Below are positions 14,394 to 20,233 of a stretch of 20,233 nt of DNA, one piece after another. The position numbers and the translations under genes were made by a program. The DNA is taken from positions 1 to 20,233 of the forward strand of contig JAFGQJ010000224.1 of NCBI GenBank assembly GCA_016935715.1, in the 5' to 3' direction. How positions within the stretch are numbered: position 1 is the first letter of the stretch; every line of letters begins with the position of its first letter. This stretch comes from Spirochaetales bacterium (GTDB taxonomy: Bacteria > Spirochaetota > Spirochaetia > SZUA-6 > DRHE01). Under the pieces are notes generated by a model that made no database searches, was not told where the DNA came from, and worked only from the letters and a program-made list of their open reading frames with translations.

Positions 14394-15920
14394 ATGAAAG
14401 ACAGAAGAGGACCGATAGAAAGCATCATCATGAAGCGCCTGGGCGGAAATCGCATCCAGGTCAACCAGGTGGACCGGGACCTGCCCGAAAAGATCCGGGA
14501 GGAGAGATCGGTTGCCGTGATCGGTGGAGGCATCGCCGGGCTGACCGCGGCGGCGGTGCTCGCGGAGCGGGGATTGCGGGTAACCCTGTTCGAGAAAAAC
14601 GACTACCTGGGCGGGAAGGTCGGTTCCTGGCCCGTCCGCTTCAGGGACGGCTTCGAAACCCAGGTCGAGCACGGCTTTCACGCCTTCTTCAGGCAGTACT
14701 ACAACCTGCGGGGCCTGCTGGAACGCATCGGCGCCGCTGAATACCTCATACCGATCGAAGACTACCTGATCTCCACCCTGGACCATGGAAACTACGGATT
14801 CAAGGGCATCAAGACGACTCCCGCGCTCAACATGCTGTCCATGGCCAAACACAAGGTGTACAGGCTGGGAGACATGATGAAGAATCCCGAATCCCGGCGG
14901 CTGCTCGCCTTCCTGAGCTACGATGCGCAAAAGACCTTCGAGCAGTTCGACCAGCTTTCCTTCCGGCAGTTCGCCGATCAGGTGGGCCTGCCGCCGCAGA
15001 TGCTCATCATCTTCGCCACCTTTGCCCGGGCATTCTTCGCCGAATCCCATCTGATGTCGATGGCCGAGATGATCAAGAGCTTCCACTTCTACTTTCTCAG
15101 CAATGATCTGGGGTTGATCTACGACGTTCTGAGGGACGACTTCGAAACAACGTTTCTCACCCCCGCCTGCAGGTACCTGGAAAGCCGCGGCGCGGACATC
15201 CGGACGGGGAAAGCAGTTCAGAAACTGCAGCGCCGCGGCCGGGGATTCACCGCAGCCGGCAGAGCTTTCGACTACGCCGTCCTGGCTGCGGACGTGGTGG
15301 GAAGCAGGTCCATCGCGGGCTCATCCGGATTTCTGCAGGAGGAAAATCCGGACAGTTTCCGCAAGCTGACCTCTCTGAAAGCTTCCCAGCGCTACTCGGT
15401 ACTGCGCCTCTGGACGGACCGGGCCCTGGAACGGAACCTGCCCTTCTTCATCTTCACCGACCGGATCAAGCTTCTGGACTCGATTTCCCTGTACCACAAC
15501 CTGGAGGACGCTTCGGCCGGCTGGGCCGAGAAGTCGGGGGGAGGCGTATTCGAGCTGCACTCCTACGCCGTGCCCGACGACGTGGCGGACAAGGGGGAGA
15601 TCCGCAGGCACTTCCTCGAGGAGCTGTATGCCTATCTGCCGGAGCTGAAAGCAGCGAAGATCCTCTATGAGTATCATCAGCTTAGGGACGATTTCACCGC
15701 CTTTCACACGGGTCTGCACCGGGAGCGCCCGACATTCGATCCGGGCATCGACAACCTCTACCTTGCCGGGGACTGGGTCAGGCTGCCCTATCCGGCTATG
15801 CTGATGGAGGCGGCCGCCACCTCGGCTCTGCTGTGCGCCAATGCTGTGTTGCAGAAGGAGGGATTGCGGCCCGAAGCGGTCTTCTCGGTTCCCCTGAAAG
15901 GTCTGTTCGCCAGGCGGTGA
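14394..15920 (+). CDS. FAD-dependent oxidoreductase, CrtU-like carotenoid desaturase family (508 aa)
   Basis: An amine-oxidase/phytoene-desaturase fold protein. It has a Rossmann motif SVAVIGGGIAGL (39-50), an acidic end LFEKNDYLGGK, and a C-terminal FAD segment NLYLAGDWVRLPYPAMLMEA. The stretch EHGFHAFFRQYYNLRGLL near residue 95 closely recalls CrtU-type enzymes that make aromatic end groups in carotenoids (as I remember the Streptomyces protein). Other desaturases or isomerases of this fold remain possible. About 38 residues precede the FAD domain. A GAGAGG ribosome site precedes the ATG, and the gene is 4 bases after the glycosyltransferase, so the two are almost surely one operon. Confidence 0.82.
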   Translation: MKDRRGPIESIIMKRLGGNRIQVNQVDRDLPEKIREERSVAVIGGGIAGLTAAAVLAERGLRVTLFEKNDYLGGKVGSWPVRFRDGFETQVEHGFHAFFRQYYNLRGLLERIGAAEYLIPIEDYLISTLDHGNYGFKGIKTTPALNMLSMAKHKVYRLGDMMKNPESRRLLAFLSYDAQKTFEQFDQLSFRQFADQVGLPPQMLIIFATFARAFFAESHLMSMAEMIKSFHFYFLSNDLGLIYDVLRDDFETTFLTPACRYLESRGADIRTGKAVQKLQRRGRGFTAAGRAFDYAVLAADVVGSRSIAGSSGFLQEENPDSFRKLTSLKASQRYSVLRLWTDRALERNLPFFIFTDRIKLLDSISLYHNLEDASAGWAEKSGGGVFELHSYAVPDDVADKGEIRRHFLEELYAYLPELKAAKILYEYHQLRDDFTAFHTGLHRERPTFDPGIDNLYLAGDWVRLPYPAMLMEAAATSALLCANAVLQKEGLRPEAVFSVPLKGLFARR

Positions 15921-15948
15921 GCCCGGCCGACGCACCTCACGATCCGCC
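15913..15948. terminator. Weak hairpin between convergent genes
   Basis: GGCGG (15913-15917) can pair with CCGCC (15944-15948), and TGAG with CTCA inside it, with a 4-base bulge. It spans the 16-base gap between the convergent oxidoreductase and GntR genes and the ends of both. There is no T-run, so any bidirectional terminator role is tentative. Confidence 0.25.
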
Positions 15949-16587
15949 TCGAAGCGCCTTCAGCTCCATCGCATAGCCGTCGCGCACGTGAGCCCTCATG
16001 GTGCGTTCGGCCCGGTCGGGATCCCGGGAAAGGATGCTCTGCACCAGGGTCCGGTGGCGGTCCGGGTCGTCGTGGAGCCAATCGATATGATAGGCGTTCG
16101 AAAGGATGACCGTGTGCAGGTTGTTCCGGGTGATCGACTGAATCAGCTCCGGGCAGCGGGTGATGGTCACGATTTTTTCGTGCAGCTCGTAGTGAAGACC
16201 GGCCTTCTCCTGCCGGCTCATCCGGTCGCTCACCAGCTCCCGGTCACACTCTTCCGCCATCTCCATGAGCTCACGCCTTTCCTCATCCGTTGCGTTCTCC
16301 GCAGCCAGGCGGGCCGCCATTCCTTCCAGCGCCTCCCGCACGATGTAGCGGCCGTATATCTTCTCCGCCGTGATCTCCACCACCATGGCGCCCCACTTCG
16401 GCTCGATCAGGATCAGGCCATCCTGCTCGAGAAATCGCAGCGCTTCCCGGACCGTTATCGTCGTGGTATGGAACCTCTGGGCCAGCTTTCGCTGGGGCAG
16501 GCGCTCCCCCGGGCCATACTGCCCGGCGATGATGGCGTTGCGGATCGCTTCGTAGATCTTTTCGTACTCGGTGCGGAAATCGGCCAT
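15937..16587 (-). CDS. GntR-family regulator with FCD domain (216 aa)
   Basis: An N-terminal GntR winged helix (about 8-75: YEAIRNAIIAGQYGPGERLP, RKLAQRF, TVREALRFLEQDGLI) is followed by a helical FCD effector domain (REALEGMAARLAAENATDEER, then HIDW and HRTLVQSI). FCD proteins usually bind a small carboxylate through a metal held by an Asp and three His. Here the DxxFH-type block reads HYELH, so the aspartate appears replaced by histidine. It is the last gene of the minus-strand operon, 40 bases after the dehydrogenase, and probably regulates it. The ATG at 16587 has AGGGAG about 7 bases upstream. Its 3' end lies 16 bases from the convergent oxidoreductase gene. Confidence 0.88.
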   Translation of the reverse strand: MADFRTEYEKIYEAIRNAIIAGQYGPGERLPQRKLAQRFHTTTITVREALRFLEQDGLILIEPKWGAMVVEITAEKIYGRYIVREALEGMAARLAAENATDEERRELMEMAEECDRELVSDRMSRQEKAGLHYELHEKIVTITRCPELIQSITRNNLHTVILSNAYHIDWLHDDPDRHRTLVQSILSRDPDRAERTMRAHVRDGYAMELKALRGGS

Positions 16588-16627
16588 CTCTTGCTCCCTG
16601 TCGCATCAGCCGCGGCCCAAGTTTTCC

Positions 16628-17659
16628 TCAGGCGATGCGGGTCATCTCGTCATACCGTCCATCCAGAAATCTCTCGATGTTCTGCAGGATATTCTGCTGC
16701 ACCCGGAAATTCGCCTCCTGCGTGTTCGAAGCCACGTGGGGGGTCAGGATCACGTTGGCAAGCCGCCTCAGATCCTTTGCCTCGGACAGGGGGACGTAGG
16801 GCTCGCTGCGGAACACGTCCAGAGCGGCGGCTTTCAGCTTCCCCGCGCTCAGGGCGTCGTAGAGGGCCTCTTCCTCTATCAGGGATCCCCGTCCCGTGTT
16901 GATCAGGTACGCGGAGGGCTTCAGGGCAGACAATCTCCGGGCATCGAAAAACCCCAGCGTCTGCTCGGCGGCGGGCATGTGTATCGAGAGGATGTCTATG
17001 GACCGGGCAAAGCGCCGATAATCGTTCAGGTACTCCTGGATGCCGTATCTGCGGTAGAACTCCTCCTCCCCGATACTCTCGCCTCCCAGCTGCTCGTCCA
17101 GGGTCAGGCTGTCGAAGGCCACGACCTTCATCCCCAAACCGTGAGCCGCAACCGCCGCCACCCGCCTGCCGATCTTGCCGAACCCGGCCACGCCCAGGGT
17201 TTTTCCGGCCACCTCCTCCGTGACGACCGGAGCGAAGCGGCCGGCCCTCATCGATCGATCCAGGGCGGGGATGTCGCGCACCAGAGCCAGCATCAGGGCG
17301 ATCGTGTGCTCCGCCACCGACTGATCCAGAGTGCCGGGGGTGATGGTGACCATGATGTTGCCCTCCCTGCACCGCTCCAGGTCCACTCCGTCGTAGCCCA
17401 CGCCGTGACGGGCGATCAGGGCGGGCCCCTGTCCGGCGCAGTCCCGCAGGGCCTCGTACAGCCGGTCGCGGTATCTGTACACGCCGAGGATCACGATGCG
17501 GGCCGCGTTGTCCCGTACGCAGCGGGCCAGGGCCCCCTCCTCCTCGGGGCAGCGGATCCACTTGTATCCGGAGCCGTGCTCGCGGAAGGTCTTCTCCCCC
17601 TTAACGAACTGGGCTTCGGTGCACACGATGGTCTCTCTCACCTCTGTTTCCTTTCTCAT
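16628..17659 (-). CDS. D-2-hydroxyacid dehydrogenase, NAD-dependent (343 aa)
   Basis: Interconverts a D-2-hydroxy acid and a 2-keto acid. The nucleotide-binding motif GVAGFGKIGRRVA is near residue 155. The catalytic Arg-Glu-His set is visible as NTGRGSLIEE (R), DVFRSEPYVP (E) and LTPHVASNT (H). An N-terminal substrate domain with RHGVGYDGVDL and TPGTLDQSVAEHTI is normal. ATG 17659 overlaps the preceding stop (ATGA) and AAGGCGGG lies just upstream; a longer frame to 18142 is rejected because it lies within the URO-D gene. Next to an HpcH aldolase, it may reduce or make a keto acid released by that enzyme. Its substrate is unknown. Confidence 0.92.
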   Translation of the reverse strand: MRKETEVRETIVCTEAQFVKGEKTFREHGSGYKWIRCPEEEGALARCVRDNAARIVILGVYRYRDRLYEALRDCAGQGPALIARHGVGYDGVDLERCREGNIMVTITPGTLDQSVAEHTIALMLALVRDIPALDRSMRAGRFAPVVTEEVAGKTLGVAGFGKIGRRVAAVAAHGLGMKVVAFDSLTLDEQLGGESIGEEEFYRRYGIQEYLNDYRRFARSIDILSIHMPAAEQTLGFFDARRLSALKPSAYLINTGRGSLIEEEALYDALSAGKLKAAALDVFRSEPYVPLSEAKDLRRLANVILTPHVASNTQEANFRVQQNILQNIERFLDGRYDEMTRIA

Positions 17660-18753
17660 CCCGCCTTGAATCGCCCCCAGATCTGCTCGGCCTGCCGCCG
17701 GGATTCCACCACGGGCAGCAGGGCCAGCGCCCGCCGATCGAGCTTTCGGGCGATGAAATCCAGATCCTCCCCGGTCAGGTCTCCCCAGATGATCAGGGGC
17801 TTGTGATCGAGAATCCTGCGGTAGTAGGGGTAGAGCTCCTCTGCCCTCGGTCCCCCGAAGTCGATGTGCAGCTCGATCGCATCCAGCGGCGTGCGGATCA
17901 GGAACTCCACCGGGATATAGCTGCTGGGGTGGAGATGGATGACGGTGGTATCGAAGCTGGCGGCGATTCTGTCCACCGCCGGGGCGATGAACTCCCCGAA
18001 CAGCTGCGGGGACATCAGCGCCGAGGCGTCCTCCTGCAGCCATACCCCCCTGCCCGGAAGCCAGGTTGCGTAGTAGAACGACCCGGTGCCCCCGTGGAAA
18101 TCCGGTATGACCTCCAGCTGAGATCCGGCGAAGTCGATCCACAGGTCGGTGAGCTTTTCCACGAGCTCTCTCATCTCCCGCGGCCGATCCATCAGCAGAA
18201 AGAGAAACTCCGGATTTCCGAGCAGAGCGGCGAGCAGATCGGAGATGCCCCGCATCAGGGTGGTGGCCAGGGGAAACCGTCCCCCGCTGAGCGCCTGCAG
18301 TCTCTGCAGAAACTCCAAGGCCTTGCGCACCCAGGGATTGTCATGGTCGTAGGCCGGGATGTCCCCGGCACCGGCGAATCCCGCCGGCTTCTCGCTCCTG
18401 GAGGAGCCGGTGTTGTGATCGGCGACCACCGAGCAGCCTGCCAGGGCCTCCATCCAGGGCAGGCCCCAGAAGGCGGCCGCGCTCCAGATGAAATCCCCGG
18501 CCGTCTCGTCATGGAGACGAAACAGGCGCTCATATTCCGGCAGAAACGGCTCCACCTCGACGTCCTGCGGGGCCAGCTTTCCCGCCGGCAGAAAGGATTC
18601 GGTCCTGTAGCGCTTCAGCGGGTAGTAGGTCTCCCGGAAGAAACCGACCAGAGGCCCGTCGCCGTTGCTCATGGCGAAGAAATCCTCGAAGCCCCGGATG
18701 CGTTCCTCGATGCTCAAGCTTTCCAACCGGAACCCCCGCCTCCCGTATCGCAT
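17656..18753 (-). CDS. URO-D family protein, second copy (365 aa)
   Basis: Belongs to the uroporphyrinogen-decarboxylase / methylcobamide:CoM methyltransferase fold. Supporting segments are the N-terminal EERIRGFEDFFAMSNGDGP, the DFHGGTGSFYYATWLPG region, a SPQLFGEFIAPAVDRI helix and VIHLHPSSY (272-279). Methyltransferase members bind zinc with an H-x-C motif there; this one has H273-L-H275. True haem-pathway decarboxylase is unlikely. GGAGGGG precedes ATG 18753, which lies 40 bases inside the upstream gene. It overlaps the dehydrogenase by 4 bases. It is only distantly similar to its neighbour, so not a recent duplicate. The reaction is unknown. Confidence 0.8.
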   Translation of the reverse strand: MRYGRRGFRLESLSIEERIRGFEDFFAMSNGDGPLVGFFRETYYPLKRYRTESFLPAGKLAPQDVEVEPFLPEYERLFRLHDETAGDFIWSAAAFWGLPWMEALAGCSVVADHNTGSSRSEKPAGFAGAGDIPAYDHDNPWVRKALEFLQRLQALSGGRFPLATTLMRGISDLLAALLGNPEFLFLLMDRPREMRELVEKLTDLWIDFAGSQLEVIPDFHGGTGSFYYATWLPGRGVWLQEDASALMSPQLFGEFIAPAVDRIAASFDTTVIHLHPSSYIPVEFLIRTPLDAIELHIDFGGPRAEELYPYYRRILDHKPLIIWGDLTGEDLDFIARKLDRRALALLPVVESRRQAEQIWGRFKAG

Positions 18754-19829
18754 TTCTGCCACCCCTCCGGAGTGTGTCCCGTCCGCACGCGGGCATCGAA
18801 GTAAGCCTTCAGGTTCTCCAGAGGGAGGTTGCCGTGAATGCCTCCCGGTGTGGACATCACGAAACCCCGGACGCCGCGTGTCCGTTCGGCCACCTCCAGC
18901 ACGTGCCTTCTCACCTGCCGCGCCGATCCGTGCATCAGTACACCGGTCTCGATCCCCCCGATCACGATCCCGTCCCCGAATACCTCCAGAATCCGCTCGA
19001 AATCCGTGGCGGGATTCTCCAGCATCACACCGTCCACGCCGGTGTCTCTCAGAGCCTCGAGGAACCGGTTCATGTTGCCGTCGGCCACGAAAATCACCTT
19101 CTTGCCCCGTTGCTTGGCTGGGCGCCACAGCTCGGCATAGCGGGGAAAGATATACTTCTCGTACCAGGAGGGATGGAACATCGGCCCCCTCACATCCACC
19201 AGGTCGTCGTGGCAGAACACGAACGGCGAGTCGGCCCGGGCCAGCGTCTCGACCATGGCGAGGGATTTGGGCAGCACCGCCTGGAAGAACCTTTCGTCGA
19301 ATCCCTGCGGGTCCATGGCCGCGGCCATCAGAAAAACCTCCCAGCCGAGATACTCGACTGCCCACATGAACAGGGTCGTGTACAGCATGTAGTAGTACAA
19401 ACCCACCTCGCCGAGCAGCTCGTTCTTGCGCCGGATCTCACGGAGATCCAGGCGGTGCGGTACCGGGGTGCGCAGCTGCGCGTACTCGGGATCCGGGGCC
19501 TCGGCGTCCCAGAACTCCTCAACGGAGGCAAAGGGATACACGTGGCGGGCCACCGTGCTGTATACCCCCAGGTAGGCCTCTCTGTAGCCGTCCCCCATAT
19601 CCCGCACCTCCCCCGGCGCCAGCGGTTGCGGCGCATCGCTTTCGGGAACCCTGTTGATCAGATCGATGCCTAGGGATCTGTAGGCTTCGAGATAGGCCTG
19701 CCGGGTCCGGGTAAACGGATCCAGCCCCGATGCCATGTGAATCAGATCGGGATGGTTGAGGGTTTCCTTGGAGGGGTGCTTCCCCGTGTGCTGCCGCAGA
19801 TCCGCCAATGCGAGCACATCCCGTTTCAC
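18714..19829 (-). CDS. URO-D family protein, first copy (371 aa)
   Basis: The same fold family as the gene after it. Typical segments are SPFVFCHDDLVDVRGPMFHPS (201-221, the HDD-containing loop), a WYEKYIFPRYAELW helix, KKVIFVADGNMN (243-254), GVDGVMLENPATD (264-276) and GGIETGVLMHGS (291-302). At the place where corrinoid methyltransferases of this fold carry an H-x-C zinc motif it reads VADGN, so it probably lacks that zinc site. The start ATG at 19829 overlaps the aldolase stop (ATGA). The product is cytoplasmic. No corrinoid protein gene is in view. Exact function unknown. Confidence 0.82.
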   Translation of the reverse strand: MKRDVLALADLRQHTGKHPSKETLNHPDLIHMASGLDPFTRTRQAYLEAYRSLGIDLINRVPESDAPQPLAPGEVRDMGDGYREAYLGVYSTVARHVYPFASVEEFWDAEAPDPEYAQLRTPVPHRLDLREIRRKNELLGEVGLYYYMLYTTLFMWAVEYLGWEVFLMAAAMDPQGFDERFFQAVLPKSLAMVETLARADSPFVFCHDDLVDVRGPMFHPSWYEKYIFPRYAELWRPAKQRGKKVIFVADGNMNRFLEALRDTGVDGVMLENPATDFERILEVFGDGIVIGGIETGVLMHGSARQVRRHVLEVAERTRGVRGFVMSTPGGIHGNLPLENLKAYFDARVRTGHTPEGWQKCDTGGGGSGWKA

Positions 19830-20233
19830 CGCTCCACCCTTGAGCCCGCGGTCTGCCTCAGCTCGTCGGCCACCGCGCGGGCCGACGTTCCCAGAAAAAT
19901 CGTGTCGATGCTGCAGGCGATGAAGTTGAATCCTTCCTCCAGCAGCGCCCGAACGGGAGCGGCTTCGGGGCGCACCTCGTGGATGCCCACGGCCTTGCCC
20001 TCCTTGCCGGCCGCCTCGATCACCCGCTTCCTGGCCGCCGCCATGCGGGGATGATCGAACTGCGCCACGATGCCCATGGATCCGGAAAGGTCGTAGGGCC
20101 CCAGGAAAACACCGTCCAGCCCCTCGACGGCCAGGATCTGGTCGATCCTCTCCACGGCCAGGTAGTGCTCGATCTGGGCCAGCACGAGCACCTCCCCGTT
20201 TATGGATTCGAAATAGTCCTGGAAATTGTTCCC
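19826..20233 (-). CDS. HpcH/HpaI aldolase family protein, C-terminal part
   Basis: The gene enters from the right edge; the start is outside, and the last 135 residues are visible. Key class-II aldolase features are present: QIE (metal-ligand Glu) in VLVLAQIEHYLAVERIDQIL, and GPYDLSGSMG (metal-ligand Asp). These enzymes cleave 4-hydroxy-2-keto acids to pyruvate or a related keto acid and an aldehyde. The reading frame is open to the edge (GNNFQDYFESINGEVLVLA), so the GTG at 20191 is not the true start. It is the first visible gene of the minus-strand operon, overlapping URO-D by 4 bases. Confidence 0.88.
   Translation of the reverse strand, partial: GNNFQDYFESINGEVLVLAQIEHYLAVERIDQILAVEGLDGVFLGPYDLSGSMGIVAQFDHPRMAAARKRVIEAAGKEGKAVGIHEVRPEAAPVRALLEEGFNFIACSIDTIFLGTSARAVADELRQTAGSRVER

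Noticed and set aside
13208..14533. A 441-codon minus-strand frame opposite the glycosyltransferase
   Set aside because: Composition is typical of an antisense shadow; the glycosyltransferase motifs are on the plus strand.
16571..17806. A 411-codon plus-strand frame opposite the dehydrogenase
   Set aside because: It is fully antisense to a gene with a complete catalytic set and has no domain of its own.
1..20233. tRNA, rRNA, CRISPR arrays, transposons or phage genes
   Set aside because: I saw no cloverleaf-like genes, spaced repeats, transposase or integrase motifs, or terminal inverted repeats.

Overview
This is a GC-rich bacterial window with tightly packed, often overlapping genes on both strands. 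The periplasmic sugar-binding protein has a signal peptide ending in a GWAGGAQEG motif. From memory, that kind of processing site is characteristic of spirochaetes (Spirochaeta, Sphaerochaeta, Treponema relatives), so a high-GC spirochaete is the best guess. It is an inference from one signal peptide and general gene style, not proof.

Left part (1-2128): a minus-strand heavy-metal P-type ATPase runs off the left edge (N-terminal metal-binding domain only). Next is a minus-strand PIG-L/LmbE-type deacetylase, divergent from an IclR-family regulator. Their 111-bp spacer holds two perfect inverted repeats and two opposing promoter-like elements, so this looks like the control point of the neighbouring operon.

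Operon 1 (2129-12265, plus strand): a solute-binding protein and two MalF/MalG-type permeases, with no ATPase gene beside them. Then come a metal-site-less amidohydrolase-like protein overlapping a normal amidohydrolase-2 enzyme, a split class-I fumarase-like hydratase (alpha and beta), an AtuA/DUF1446 protein with its usual DUF4387 partner, and a neutral-ceramidase-fold hydrolase. Most junctions overlap or are separated by only a few bases. The set reads as uptake and catabolism of an unidentified compound: hydrolysis of an amide or lactone, then hydration or dehydration of a hydroxy-acid. I cannot name the substrate. A PlsC-like acyltransferase follows 43 bp after the last of these.

Carotenoid-like genes (11528-15920): the PlsC-like acyltransferase, a CrtQ/CruC-like membrane glycosyltransferase and a CrtU-like FAD oxidoreductase together resemble the tailoring end of a carotenoid glycoside ester pathway. 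They are interrupted by a minus-strand exported repeat protein whose predicted promoter has a run of eight G in its 17-bp spacer.

Operon 2 (15937-20233, minus strand, entering from the right edge): HpcH/HpaI aldolase (partial), two URO-D-family proteins, a D-2-hydroxyacid dehydrogenase and a GntR/FCD regulator. The first three junctions overlap. This is a second, separately oriented catabolic operon with its own regulator. No RNA genes, insertion sequences, CRISPR arrays or origins were seen, and no gene-free stretch exceeds 300 bases; the longest is about 200 bases (13074-13273).
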